Shown here: positions 9,939 through 19,687 of the stretch, in pieces
Position numbering within the stretch: the stretch's first letter is position 1
How the letters are laid out: every line of letters begins with the position of its first letter
Assembly: GCA_023091735.1 (NCBI GenBank)
Contig: JALKBU010000330.1
Span: 1-47,723, forward strand
From: Trichomonas tenax
Taxonomy: Eukaryota > Parabasalia > Trichomonadida > Trichomonadidae
Direction of reading: 5' to 3'
DNA: 47,723 nucleotides
Translations under genes and position numbers: made by a program
Notes under the pieces: generated by a model
What the model was told of the DNA's origin: nothing
The model's database searches: none
The model's input: the letters and a program-made list of their open reading frames with translations, nothing else

Positions 9939-10624
9939 ATTTTGTTGTTTGTATTAAATATCATGCTTTATGCTCATTAATATATTTGTTATATGTGAAG
10001 TGACATTTTATAAAATTTACAGCAAAAACAAAATCATATAGGAAATGTTACGGTCATAACGCAACTTTACAAATCCACTCAATTTTGTGAGATAAAAATT
10101 TTGCATTTATCATCGCAATTAGTTGATTAACTAATGATGATAATGATAAAACAAATCAACAAATGCTTACTATATGATATTGCTTATATGTAGCGAAACA
10201 GAAAAGTAGATAAATGCGCTTCTTTTGAAAATGAAGATGAGATCTAAGAGAAACTAATACTAATGCTTGTATCTATGTTTATAGTTGAAAAGTACATACA
10301 TAAATACAATTCATAAAGGCATTATATGAAATTGGATACTATTGAAATAATGGATTTGCTGCAAGTTGGATTTCATTTGTATTTTAACAATTTGTTAGAG
10401 TGTAGAATGTATTTATATTCATTCACCTAGATTCCCTACAATAAGCGCTTCAATTGCCACCAACAGTCGCATCTAAACAATCAATTCATTGCGAGTTTAG
10501 ATCAATTGAAAATTGTGGTAAAACATTAAGGTTCTGACATCAAAAACTTTACAATGTCAACAAATCTTAATTATACTAAAAATACGCAACAAAACGCTGC
10601 CTGTAATCAATATCGACCATATAT
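9939..10624. other. Spacer upstream of the CPBP protease gene, with an upstream ORF
   Basis: AT-rich spacer. A 72-codon ATG-started frame at 10554-10772 begins 71 bases before and overlaps the protease gene in another frame. Its N-terminal part is hydrophilic and it has no family resemblance. It may be an upstream ORF or chance. If the TCA at 10557-10559 serves as initiator, this ATG would be excluded from the mRNA. Nothing else is recognised. Confidence 0.45.
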
Positions 10625-11368
10625 ATGTTGGTTGAAATCCATGAAGAGAACGAAAGAAATTCGTTTACTATACTATGGATATTCGTCCTCATTGTTACCG
10701 TTTTTGGCGGTTATGCTGTGTCTGACATCGTTTTGCTCTTCTTTGATCTCACATCAGAACAAAATTCAATAACTCGAAGATATTTATATCACTCAATTGT
10801 CTTCATTTCTACACTGTTGTTAGCAAGATTCACCGGAGATGGGATTAAAGCCAATCTCGCGCTTCGATATACAAAGAATAAGACTTGGTTGATCGGAATC
10901 ATAGGAAGCATTCTTTTTTCTTTCTCTATGGCCGCACATCAGCAATGCACTTTCACGAAAAGAAACCATTCTATCATAGAAATCTTCGCAATGACATTTT
11001 TGCCTGCGATTTCAGAAGAATTCATATTTAGAGGCTGGTTTTTGTATAGCATATACTTCGATTTAGGTGCTATTCCATCTTCTATACTCACTTCCGTTAT
11101 ATTCGCAGTTTTACACATCGGATCAAATATTGTTGAATTAATTATCATTTTTGCGTTTTCATTGTTCTGGTGTTACATCAGATTGGCTTCGAAAGCGATC
11201 TTTCCATCAATTATTTGCCACATTTTCCATAATTTCTTGACTTTATTAGGATATGGAACATCTCCAATTCTATGCGGATTTGGAAATGGAATTTCCTTTG
11301 TTTGTTGGATGGTTGCTGCTATTCTATGCTTTATCTACGAAACAAAGCAAGAAAATCAAAATAATTAA
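10625..11368 (+). CDS. CPBP-family intramembrane glutamic protease (CAAX/Rce1-like)
   Basis: 247 residues. The CPBP family (Rce1, bacterial Abi-type) cleaves peptides inside the membrane; Rce1 trims prenylated CAAX proteins in the ER. Motifs in order: EEFIFRG (Glu131, Glu132, Arg136), FAVLH (Phe160, His164) and HIFHN (His199, Asn203), which are the catalytic residues of the family. Around them are about seven hydrophobic segments (16-40, 55-69, 88-104, 117-145, 152-166, 168-187, 213-238), so it is polytopic. All key residues are present and it should be active. The chosen ATG is the first in frame; a stop lies just before it. A frameshifted N-terminal extension through the overlapping frame at 10554 is possible but unproven. 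Confidence 0.85.
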   Translation: MLVEIHEENERNSFTILWIFVLIVTVFGGYAVSDIVLLFFDLTSEQNSITRRYLYHSIVFISTLLLARFTGDGIKANLALRYTKNKTWLIGIIGSILFSFSMAAHQQCTFTKRNHSIIEIFAMTFLPAISEEFIFRGWFLYSIYFDLGAIPSSILTSVIFAVLHIGSNIVELIIIFAFSLFWCYIRLASKAIFPSIICHIFHNFLTLLGYGTSPILCGFGNGISFVCWMVAAILCFIYETKQENQNN

Positions 11369-12032
11369 TTTAGAATTTCAATTCATAGTTGCAACAGTAC
11401 ACACCTTCATGTGATTCTTCATTCTTATTCTTCACAATCCAATCAAGTAATTTTAATATATTTACTTGATCATTCAATTCAGATTAATCTGCTAAGCTTG
11501 TGAACTAGCTGGTCTTTGGGCTGTATAATCATACAATGAACTTATTGAAAATCATTTTCATTATATTATTTTGTCTTTAGTAAATGTTTTTCATGTTAAA
11601 ATATGATGATTTTACACTACAGCCTCACCTTTTGCCACTCCCCAACTCAGAATCAATTCTGATTAAAAGTTATTTCAATGAATGATATTGAATATAAAAA
11701 CAAAGTGTTGGCACTTAATTAACAGAGATGATTTAATTCTAATTCAAGTATTAGATACTATTGATAATGTATATTGTTTTTATGAAGATAGAAAGAAAGT
11801 TACTTAAAATTGATAGAGTTTCATGAAGGTCGAAAACTCTTTATTTTTTGGATAATTCGATATCAAAAATTGTCATGTAAATATAAAATCTGACGAAATG
11901 ACATGTAAAGTTTACACTCTGACATTGAGCTTAAAATAATAAAAATTTAGACTTATTGACATAATTCAAATCCAAAAATCAAATAAAATAGAAAAATGCA
12001 ATTTCTACTGTCACTTTTATCCACATTTAAGT
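11369..12032. other. Spacer upstream of the RNase-kappa-like gene
   Basis: AT-rich. Two copies of a recurring promoter motif, TGTCATGTAAAT (11871) and TGACATGTAAAG (11899), lie 130-160 bases before the next gene. Near 12010 is the initiator candidate TGTCACTTTTAT. No gene is seen. Confidence 0.55.
12011..12023 (+). promoter_or_regulatory. Initiator of the RNase-kappa-like gene
   Basis: TCACTTTTATCCA preceded by TG, 9 bases before the ATG at 12033. The core TGTCACTTTT is shared with the ankyrin gene initiator at 20797-20809. Confidence 0.6.
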
Positions 12033-12407
12033 ATGGTGAATGGATGTGTTAAGTGTTTTTGTGGCATCGGCTACGGCGCGTGCTACATTTTCATCGGCAT
12101 ATGGGGCATTCTCATGCTCGGTCTCATGGGTATCCTCATGAAGAAAGGCAAAGAGGGAAACATTGGCATAGAATATAATCAAGGTGACAACGTTGACAAA
12201 CTTCGCAACCAGTACGCAAACACAATGCTCTGGACGGTCTTAATCTATTTCATCATCGTCGTTTTCTGCATCGGAAACATTTGGTACAGAGTTGGCCATC
12301 CATGGGCTGAAGAAGTCGATCCAAACGCCTCCAAGCAGTTCTCCGCCATCGGCCCGAAGAACTTCGAAACAGAGGAGACACCAGCTGAAGAGCCAAAGAA
12401 GTACTAA
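12033..12407 (+). CDS. RNase kappa / V-ATPase subunit f-like small membrane protein
   Basis: 124 residues, two membrane segments (about 12-36 and 69-91) joined by a polar loop, and a charged cytosolic-type tail rich in Glu and Pro. The first segment with its GxWGxxMLxxxGI pattern (IGIWGILMLGLMGIL) and Cys/Gly-rich start resembles RNASEK, which in animals and yeast (subunit f) is a component of the vacuolar H+-ATPase membrane sector. RNASEK is usually about 100 residues; here the extra length is the acidic tail. Nuclease activity is doubtful in the family in general. Codon use is C/G-rich at third positions, as in tubulin, suggesting strong expression. The family call is from pattern, not alignment. 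Confidence 0.62.
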   Translation: MVNGCVKCFCGIGYGACYIFIGIWGILMLGLMGILMKKGKEGNIGIEYNQGDNVDKLRNQYANTMLWTVLIYFIIVVFCIGNIWYRVGHPWAEEVDPNASKQFSAIGPKNFETEETPAEEPKKY

Positions 12408-12628
12408 AATATTTATGTCTAGTACTTTTATTTTTTGGCGATGACTGTCCAATGTACCTAGTGGATGAATATATCTAAACCAAAAACAAATACTTTAAAA
12501 TTCTTTACTTTAATATGTATAATTTTTTTATATTGTTTTTCAACTTCAAATGTTAAGCGATATCGTTTGGACTGTAGTAAAATGAGGTGATGATGGTTAT
12601 TAATAATCAATAATATAAATATTATATT

Positions 12629-13891
12629 TTATATAGATTCATTAACAGGTTCATTTTCAGCTTCTTCCTTATTCTCTTCAACAGGCTCTTCATGCTTTTC
12701 TGGCTCTTCTTGTTTTTCTGGTTCTTCTTCCGCAACAGCTTCTTCTTCTTCTTTAGTTTCTTCTTTCTTTTCCTCCTCTTCCTCTTCATGCTTTGCTTCA
12801 GGTTCAGGCTCCTTTATCATCTGCTCTGGTTCTTTGTTTTCTGTTGTGTTTTCATCTTCATTTGGCTGATTTTCTTCTGCATTCTGATTTTCCGCTGTTT
12901 GATCAGCTCTCTGCTCTATAACAGATGGTTCCTCTGCCTGCGGTGCAGGGTGACTATCTTCTGCAGGCTCAGACATCTTACTCATTAATAAATCACTGAT
13001 TTGTTGCTGATTTTTCTGTTTCATGTCTGTTACCTTTCCTTTAAGCTCTTTGAACTTATTGAGGTGATGTGTTGCTGCATCTTTATATTTCTGTTTCATA
13101 TCTTCTGCTTTTTCTAATAGTGTTTTAGTTTCTTGAAGCTCTGTGTTTAATTGTTCGACTTTAGCATTTGATTCTTGAAGATCTTTGTTTAATTGCTCGA
13201 TTTTCGTATTTGCCTCTTCTTGCTGTTCTTTAATCACCATCATTTTTGATGTCAAAAGCTTATTTTTAGCATCACGAGTTTCTAAATCTCCTTTTAGATT
13301 CAATATTTCTTGTTGTAAATTTTCTATATCCCGTAACTGTGCCTTTTTGCTATCAAGTGCCCCCAAAATCGAATCTTTAAATTGAAGAAATCCTGAGATG
13401 TAAGATTCTCTCATTTGCATTATTTGCATATTAGTTTTCATAGATATAAGATTCTCTTGATATGATTTTTGCTTGGCTCTGAGTGCTTCATTCTCTTTTT
13501 TAAGAGCTGCAACAGATGCAACTTCTTTAAGTGATTCATTGTAGAGTGTACAGAGTTCAGTAGTGACTTTATACAAATTCTTGAAGTTTTCAGCTTGTGA
13601 AGAGCAAGAGCTTGCAGTTACATTGAAAGAATTTTTATATGCAGCGAGTGTTGTTTCAGAATTTTTCAATTGCGTTTCGAGAATGACGTTTTGGTTTGCT
13701 GCTTGGTTCGCTGATTCTAGTAATGTCTGCAAAAGAGGACGAACTTTTTGATTAAAATTATTTATTAGAGTGTTATACGCATCTGAGTTTCCTGTTTTGA
13801 AATCGTGCGTACTTTTGACCTGCTTGATAAGTTCGGTGCATCTTTTAATGAAATCTTCTTGATATCCTTTAATTTCTTCAATGATGCCCAT
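12629..13891 (-). CDS. Coiled-coil protein with acidic C-terminal tail
   Basis: 420 residues from an ATG at 13889-13891. Residues about 1-290 are nearly continuous heptad-rich helix (runs such as KIEQLNKDLQESNAKVEQLN), interrupted only near 100-115. Residues about 300-420 are extremely Glu/Lys/Pro-rich and low in complexity. There is no signal peptide, membrane segment or enzyme motif. Such proteins act as filaments, tethers or cytoskeletal linkers, but no family can be named. Upstream, on its own strand, an AAAAGTGACAAAAG motif abuts the ATG. It is followed in tandem by two further minus-strand genes on its 5' side. Confidence 0.75.
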   Translation of the reverse strand: MGIIEEIKGYQEDFIKRCTELIKQVKSTHDFKTGNSDAYNTLINNFNQKVRPLLQTLLESANQAANQNVILETQLKNSETTLAAYKNSFNVTASSCSSQAENFKNLYKVTTELCTLYNESLKEVASVAALKKENEALRAKQKSYQENLISMKTNMQIMQMRESYISGFLQFKDSILGALDSKKAQLRDIENLQQEILNLKGDLETRDAKNKLLTSKMMVIKEQQEEANTKIEQLNKDLQESNAKVEQLNTELQETKTLLEKAEDMKQKYKDAATHHLNKFKELKGKVTDMKQKNQQQISDLLMSKMSEPAEDSHPAPQAEEPSVIEQRADQTAENQNAEENQPNEDENTTENKEPEQMIKEPEPEAKHEEEEEEKKEETKEEEEAVAEEEPEKQEEPEKHEEPVEENKEEAENEPVNESI

Positions 13892-14407
13892 CTTTTGTCA
13901 CTTTTCTTGTTGCTAATTCTTCTATTTCTCATTATGTGATGAATATCAAGCAGACATTATATTGCAAAAAGTGAAATTACTCATAAGCAAAATATAACTG
14001 TGTAATGAAAACACATTTTATTTTGCAATTTCAAAATTAGATTTTGAACAATGAAATATCCGTTTTTCAAAATATTTCTTTATTAAATCAATTCTAGTGT
14101 ATGAATGTGTTATAGAGAATAAATGTTAAGTTTCCAATTTCATTTTGCCCTCGTAATTTTTTGATATTTAAATTATAATCATAATCGACTTGTAAATGAG
14201 CTGCATATATTATACACATTCTCTGCATATCAAAGTTAGTTGTTTTCTCCTTTGATATAGAATTTTTAAAATTCTTATTGCAATTTTATGTGTTAGGCTT
14301 ATTTATGGCCAATAACAATTATGCTTTGTGGCATCAAACACATTTGTAAATATTTATTCCGTTCAAAACACATAACATAAAAAAAATTGATTAAATCTGA
14401 TATTGAT
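13892..14407. other. Spacer between two minus-strand genes
   Basis: AT-rich, holds the promoter of the coiled-coil gene and the 3' flank of the IBD/SH2 gene. No repeat, RNA gene or credible open frame was seen. Confidence 0.5.
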
Positions 14408-15709
14408 CTAATTTGGGGAAACAACAACATACTGCTGAGACGAGAAAGGAGAAAATCTAAGAGAATCTGTGTCAGTAATAATTGGTTGAGGAGACTGATC
14501 TAATTTGAGATTTAATTTGTCAAATAATAATGTTCGCAAAGATTTATCCTGCACTAATCCATAAGATTCACTAACTAATGAAAATGATGGAGCTAAAGGA
14601 TTAAAATCGATGTGAATTGATTTAATTTCTCCAGCTTCCTTAATATGCAAAGTGAACATCCCAACCTTAGTAGATGAACATCTAACAAACCAATTAGGAC
14701 CATTAGAACCCATAAGCACACGTTCACTTCCAAGTTGAGATAATTCTGGCTGAAACCAAGGATAATAGTTATTATTCTTAGTATCTGTTGCTTCTGAAAC
14801 TGTTTGAATAACTGTCTGTGGATCGCCATATTGCGCGAAAAACTTGAAATAATGAGCAAATGATATTTCTGATTCATTAGTACATGTATCCATTTTGAGT
14901 AAAGCGCTAATGTTACGAGATACTTGCATCTGTTTTTCTAATTCAACGTCTTGAATCATTATCCGAGTCAGCATTTCAGGACTCATGTGTTCTGATTTAT
15001 TAAAATCTTTCCAAAGTTTCAACGCTCTATCGTGAATGGCTTTCTTCTGTTCAATCGTTCCTTTCATGTTATGCAAAATTACGTTAATATCTTTGTCATA
15101 CTCTGGGAAATCTTGAGACTCTTGAGAGCTCTTACACTCAAATTTGTATTTCATTGTTGGCGGCATAGGCAGCATTTCTGTACTGGGATTTGTTATAATA
15201 ATTCGTCTACTCGGCGGTTGAGGCGGTTGGTAATTAAATTGTGAAGCTGGAAGTACACCCTTGCTATCAGGAATCTCTTTGCAAGGTATTTTTTCAATTT
15301 CGTTGCTTGTTGCTGTTGAGCTAAAATTATAATAATTATTAACGCGTTTTCGCCAATTCTTTGTATCTTTTAATGCTGGAAATTCGCTTGTTATGAATCC
15401 TGGCTGAACATTCTCTATCGAAAACGAGTGAGAACGAAAATTCGTATTTATTGTGTTTGGTCGTATATTTAGAAGCTCTCCGATAATTTTTGAGTTGCAT
15501 ATGAAGTGCCTTCCGTCGCTACACCATATGGCGCCCGTATTAAAGAGCTCTTCTGGGTGAATCGCCGTCCACTGCAAAACGTGGAAGACTCTGACGGAAA
15601 ATTTCATGCGCCTCTCCGCAGTCTGGGCATTGAGGAACGCTTTCAGTTCGTCAACAGTTTCTATCTGCATGAGCAATTTTCTGAGCTGAGCAGGAACTTC
15701 CTCGCTCAT
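14408..15709 (-). CDS. Initiator-binding-domain (IBP39-like) factor with SH2-like C-terminus
   Basis: 433 residues from the ATG at 15707-15709; an upstream TTG would add only two residues. Residues about 20-130 resemble the initiator-binding domain of trichomonads, a winged helix that recognises the TCA initiator: GAIWCSDGRHFICNSKIIGE followed by LLNIRPNTINTNFRSHSF, the latter like the recognition helix of IBP39. A Pro-rich linker (about 155-185) and helices (205-275) follow. Residues 280-400 look like a STAT-type linker plus SH2: ISFAHYFKFF, then WF (318-319), then PNWFVRCSSTKVGMFTLHI (338-356), where Arg343 sits at the phosphotyrosine-binding place (FLVR motif). Function would be DNA-bound transcription control, possibly signal-linked. 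The IBD call is good; the SH2 call is pattern-based. Confidence 0.72.
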   Translation of the reverse strand: MSEEVPAQLRKLLMQIETVDELKAFLNAQTAERRMKFSVRVFHVLQWTAIHPEELFNTGAIWCSDGRHFICNSKIIGELLNIRPNTINTNFRSHSFSIENVQPGFITSEFPALKDTKNWRKRVNNYYNFSSTATSNEIEKIPCKEIPDSKGVLPASQFNYQPPQPPSRRIIITNPSTEMLPMPPTMKYKFECKSSQESQDFPEYDKDINVILHNMKGTIEQKKAIHDRALKLWKDFNKSEHMSPEMLTRIMIQDVELEKQMQVSRNISALLKMDTCTNESEISFAHYFKFFAQYGDPQTVIQTVSEATDTKNNNYYPWFQPELSQLGSERVLMGSNGPNWFVRCSSTKVGMFTLHIKEAGEIKSIHIDFNPLAPSFSLVSESYGLVQDKSLRTLLFDKLNLKLDQSPQPIITDTDSLRFSPFSSQQYVVVSPN

Positions 15710-16288
15710 TCTCAAATTTGGAACTTTACAAAGTTTTATACTACACTGAGGAATGTTTTCCGATTTTTGGTGATTTTGGGCTCTCCTTACAATATAACGC
15801 TATATTTGATAGTTTTCGGGAGAATCGGTTTATTATTCCCATCTTAAAACGATTTCTGTCATGTAAATTTTGAAAAATGACTTTTAAAAAATATTTGTCA
15901 TGTAAATTAATTTTTCAAGACTCGTTTCTATTGATATGAAAAGCATGTTGATCAACATTTCACGTATATTTACTCTTTGAATAGTATACAAAATCGTTCT
16001 AAATAGAATCACTATTCATTTTAGTATTTGATATTAAATTTTCGGATACAAAATGCAAAACATAGTGCAATGTCTGGATAAATAAGAAGATGATTCATAC
16101 ATACATCAATATTCATAACAAATATAGTTTAAATGATGACAGAAAGAAGCATTTCTTTTCGAAAGCGATAAAATTGCTTATATTTGCTTTTTCTGTCTAA
16201 AACAATAAACAAAACAATCATATCAAGCGCATTCTATTCATCTCAGAAGATGAAAAGTCAAATAAAGAAAATGGATTAAATTAATTTC
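15710..16288. other. Spacer upstream of the IBD/SH2 gene
   Basis: Holds two copies of TGTCATGTAAAT (15857-15868 and 15897-15908), 40 bases apart, about 150-200 bases before the IBD-factor start. The remainder is plain AT-rich sequence and the 3' flank of the N-CoR-like gene. Confidence 0.6.
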
Positions 16289-17761
16289 TTATTTTCGAGA
16301 GCCCTCTGTTATAACCCTACGCTTACTTCCCTTGGATCTTGCAGCAACTTCAAGTTTCTTCAAGTCCAATTTAATTCTATAATTGTGATAATATTCAATA
16401 ACATCCTTGATTGACTTACCTGGTAAGCTGTTAGCGATCTTCTTGAACTCTCGAGGATGAAGTGCATACTTTTCCATGAATATTTGCTTTTCTTGATCAG
16501 TCCAAACAATTCTCTGTTTGAACTGTTCGTGTGCAAGCACCGGATCTTCAACAAGCATATTTTCATCGAAATAAAGGTAAGATTCTCTTTCTTCAGGATC
16601 ATTGTACATTATCTGGTCAGGTGCAACGACAGAGAGTATTTTTTCAATGTCCGTTTCCTTCGGTCTGTTGACCGCAAACTCAGGAGGCCACTGATCAATG
16701 GATGCGTGAAGAACTTTGTGATAATTATTCAAATTATCCGACAATTTCTGCCAAGTAGCTCTTCTTTCAATGTATTCCTTGCACAGCTTCTGGTTATATT
16801 CATATTCAACTTCTTTCTTGTCAGTGATGTGCTCAAGCATTGGAGCGAGGAATTGGGAATAGTCAGAAAAGTAGAAAGGAAAGTCTCCAATCCTTTTATA
16901 TTTCGCTGTAATTTCGTTGTGAAGTAGATTTTTATCATGAGACTGTTGAACTTGTGCCTTATTTGCGTTTATGATGGAATCAAGGGATTTCTTGCCAACA
17001 AGGACGCCTGAACAGTTTCGCAATCCTACTTCTGGACTAACGTTATCAACTGAACTGAATTCAACCACTTTTGGTCGCGTTGATATAATTAAATCTTTCA
17101 GTTTTCGTTTCTCGAGAACTATTTCTTCTTCAGTAGCTTTTATATAGGCCAGTAATTCCTGTGATTTTGGCATTGAAGGGAATGGAGCAGCTTCCAACTT
17201 TGGAGCTTCAAAATTTAAGTCAACTTTCGGAGAATTTTGAATTTGATTGTATTTTTCTTCGCTTGCAGCTGCAAGATCGAGTCTTGGTTTAATCGTTTTA
17301 TCCCAAACTTCTTTTTGCTTTTGCTGCATATTGAATAATGAAATGTAAGTTTCAAACATGCGGTTATTAGGCTTTGTAGGAATTGTTGGTGGTTCCTCGT
17401 TGATATCGCTCTGGTTTTCTTTGTTACTTTCTGGTGACGAAATAATTGGAATTTCTTGTTCCTTCGGACTAGAATTTCCTTGAGTATTTTCAACTTTAGG
17501 TTCTATTTGTTCATTCACTTGGTCGTTTTTCTCGTTATTCTCAACTTTCTCTTTGTCCGACTCGTTTTCTTCAGTTAACTGAGGCTCTGATGACCCATTT
17601 TTGGTCTCCTGGTTTACCTCCTCAGTGGCCTCTTTTGACTCGTTTGCAGCATCAGGAATCGCAGCAGAATCCTGAATCTCCAAAGAAAACGACATTATAA
17701 TTTGAGAAAAAAATCTTGGAACGATAGAATAAATCTTGCGCAATTTGTTACTCTCGGACAT
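16289..17761 (-). CDS. N-CoR/SMRT-like DAD-SANT corepressor protein
   Basis: 490 residues. In animals N-CoR/SMRT scaffolds activate HDAC3 and repress transcription; relatives exist in fungi (Set3-type complexes). N-terminal half is acidic and disordered (about 25-135). Residues about 275-400 follow the deacetylase-activating domain region, including KLCKEYIERRATWQKL and the stretch PDQIMYNDPEERESYLYFDE. Residues about 418-465 form a SANT domain: IVWTDQEKQIFMEKYALHP then REFKKIANSLPGKSIKDVIE. The block ahead of SANT (FDENMLVEDP) aligns well with N-CoR. A second ATG at 17693-17695 (residue 23, MSFSLEIQ) has a TCA-type site seven bases upstream and may be the real start; the first 22 residues differ in character. 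Adjacent to the IBD factor on the same strand. Confidence 0.78.
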   Translation of the reverse strand: MSESNKLRKIYSIVPRFFSQIIMSFSLEIQDSAAIPDAANESKEATEEVNQETKNGSSEPQLTEENESDKEKVENNEKNDQVNEQIEPKVENTQGNSSPKEQEIPIISSPESNKENQSDINEEPPTIPTKPNNRMFETYISLFNMQQKQKEVWDKTIKPRLDLAAASEEKYNQIQNSPKVDLNFEAPKLEAAPFPSMPKSQELLAYIKATEEEIVLEKRKLKDLIISTRPKVVEFSSVDNVSPEVGLRNCSGVLVGKKSLDSIINANKAQVQQSHDKNLLHNEITAKYKRIGDFPFYFSDYSQFLAPMLEHITDKKEVEYEYNQKLCKEYIERRATWQKLSDNLNNYHKVLHASIDQWPPEFAVNRPKETDIEKILSVVAPDQIMYNDPEERESYLYFDENMLVEDPVLAHEQFKQRIVWTDQEKQIFMEKYALHPREFKKIANSLPGKSIKDVIEYYHNYRIKLDLKKLEVAARSKGSKRRVITEGSRK

Positions 17762-18389
17762 AGAGAGAATATATTGTGTTTTTTGAAAAGCTTTGAAATT
17801 GAGAAGAATTCAGAAATTGTCTTATTTTATATTCTTTCTAGATGATATTTTTAATGATTTTGATATCAAAAGTGACTTTTATTTGACAATCGAAAAGTGA
17901 CTTATAATTTTGCCAATGTCAGAATTTGTCTAAGTCATCAGATATGAGAACAATAAATCTTCTTTATGAAAAATAGCTTTTCTGAAAAATCTAATTTGAC
18001 ACTTCTAAGAAAAGTGGAATGTTTATTTGTCAAACGGCAAAATCTTTGTCAAAATATCACTAATTCAAACATCGGCTAAATACAATCACATCAGCACTAT
18101 ATGAACATCTAATTTTCATGACTTAAACGTCTTTCAGCTCATTTATCTATCCCAAAACTGTTATTTGATCAATGAAATTTGGAATATTTTATCAAAATCT
18201 GAATACTAGTCATAATAATATTACAATTTTACTTAGCTCCAAGCATCTGATTATATTTATGAATGTTGAAATGAATTTGATGAAAGTAATTTCATGAACT
18301 GAAAATTTATATGAAATGTTTTTGTTCATCATATGATTGCATTTAAGTGTTGATTTTCTAAGAATTTTTAAATTCGTAATGAATTGTTC

Positions 18390-18420
<31 letters not shown>

Positions 18421-18483
18421 GTTATAAAGATAAGAAATAAATAATTTGACACGTAAACAGCATATTTGATAAAAAGTGCCAAA
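17762..18483. other. Divergent spacer with a T26 tract
   Basis: Separates the N-CoR-like gene (minus) and a beta-helix gene (plus). Two AAAAGTGACTT motifs at about 17868 and 17894, a T homopolymer of 26 bases at 18395-18420, and a TTGACACGTAAAC motif near 18444, 40 bases before the beta-helix ATG. No gene is seen. Confidence 0.6.
18395..18420. repeat. Homopolymer T26
   Basis: An uninterrupted run of 26 T residues, 64 bases upstream of the beta-helix gene start. It may exclude nucleosomes at the promoter; its exact length is error-prone in any assembly. Confidence 0.9.
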
Positions 18484-19509
18484 ATGAATACTACCATCAC
18501 GAGATTATCTCTTTCTTCTTTTTATACGAACTCACCACTGATCCAAAACAAACTTAATTCGCAAAAAGTAAAGTTTTCAATGACGAATTCCTTCTTTAAT
18601 AAGATCTCGAACACAATTTATTCTTCACTTCCAAATTCGCAATTGTTTATTTCAACTTCTCGCTTTGACCGCATTCTCAATGGAGCGATTAAAGTCAATA
18701 CAATACAGGCATACGTGTCTAAAACTTTTAATTCAAGAATCGAATTATATGAAAGCTTCTTTTACATAGACAAATGCAAATTTTTCAAGTGTACAACAAC
18801 AGGAATGGGCGGTGGAATAGAGTCCAACCGCGCAAACTTTACTGTTGTTGATGTAATTTTCGAACAATGCTCTGCAAAGTACGGAGGAGCAGCACACATA
18901 CTTAGATCGTGGGAATGCAACTTCGAGCGCATCCTTGTTGCAGAAAACCAGGCTGAATACGCAGCAGGAATCCATTATGATGCAATGAACGAACAAAACA
19001 CAACAAATTTCGTTAACATGAACTTCACATCAAACCATGCAACAAAGTGGACAGGTTCCTTCCGTATTGATCACGGAGGAGGCAAGGTCACTGGAATTGT
19101 TATTCACAACAATGAAGCAATGGTCGCTTCAGGCTTCTTTGACTATACATGGTATCCAGTACACAAAACTATCAAAAATATCCTTGCCGTAAATAATTCA
19201 TGCATTTCACGTGGCGCAGCAATAACTTTCTTCCATATTAAGCACCGAGGAGCTTTAGAATATGGATTATTCGTAGATAACAAATGCAAGCAATCAGCTA
19301 ATTCTGTTTCATTAGAAAATGTTGATGGAATTGTTACATTAACGAATTGTTACTTCACTGGTCCAAAGGAAGAAGAAATATACTCCAGATACAACGAAAC
19401 AGAAGTTATATTTGTTGGAAATACAAATTATTTTGGTATTTCTCGTGGTGAAGTTAAAACAGTTCAAGAGAAAGTTTTGTCTGAGTTCCGTGAACCAGAA
19501 AACAGATAA
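18484..19509 (+). CDS. Right-handed beta-helix (Pmp-like) protein
   Basis: 341 residues from the ATG at 18484; the frame is open back to a TTG at 18466, which I reject as start. The body is a ladder of short repeats with Asn, Cys and Gly at turn positions (CKFFKCTTTGMGGGIE, then FEQCSAKYGGAA, then MNFTSNHATKWTGSFRI), the pattern of parallel beta-helix proteins, which are a large expanded family in trichomonads and often at the cell surface. This one lacks an obvious signal peptide and lacks the C-terminal membrane segment seen in the relative at 40732, so it is either intracellular, or its N-terminus is incomplete. No catalytic residues are apparent. Confidence 0.7.
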   Translation: MNTTITRLSLSSFYTNSPLIQNKLNSQKVKFSMTNSFFNKISNTIYSSLPNSQLFISTSRFDRILNGAIKVNTIQAYVSKTFNSRIELYESFFYIDKCKFFKCTTTGMGGGIESNRANFTVVDVIFEQCSAKYGGAAHILRSWECNFERILVAENQAEYAAGIHYDAMNEQNTTNFVNMNFTSNHATKWTGSFRIDHGGGKVTGIVIHNNEAMVASGFFDYTWYPVHKTIKNILAVNNSCISRGAAITFFHIKHRGALEYGLFVDNKCKQSANSVSLENVDGIVTLTNCYFTGPKEEEIYSRYNETEVIFVGNTNYFGISRGEVKTVQEKVLSEFREPENR

Positions 19510-19687
19510 CAAATAATATCATATGACATTTTGTGTGTATAAAATTTAATATTAAATATATCGACATTTAACTCAAGCAATTGATAGTATACAATATAAA
19601 TATCATAGCTATTGCAAACATTCTATATTATAAGAGATATTATAATTTTAATCTGAATTATCAAATTTAATCACAAACATATATCAT

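Noticed and set aside
12692..12988. Very hydrophobic frame that looks like a multi-pass membrane protein
   Set aside because: It is the reverse complement of the Glu/Lys tail of the coiled-coil gene.
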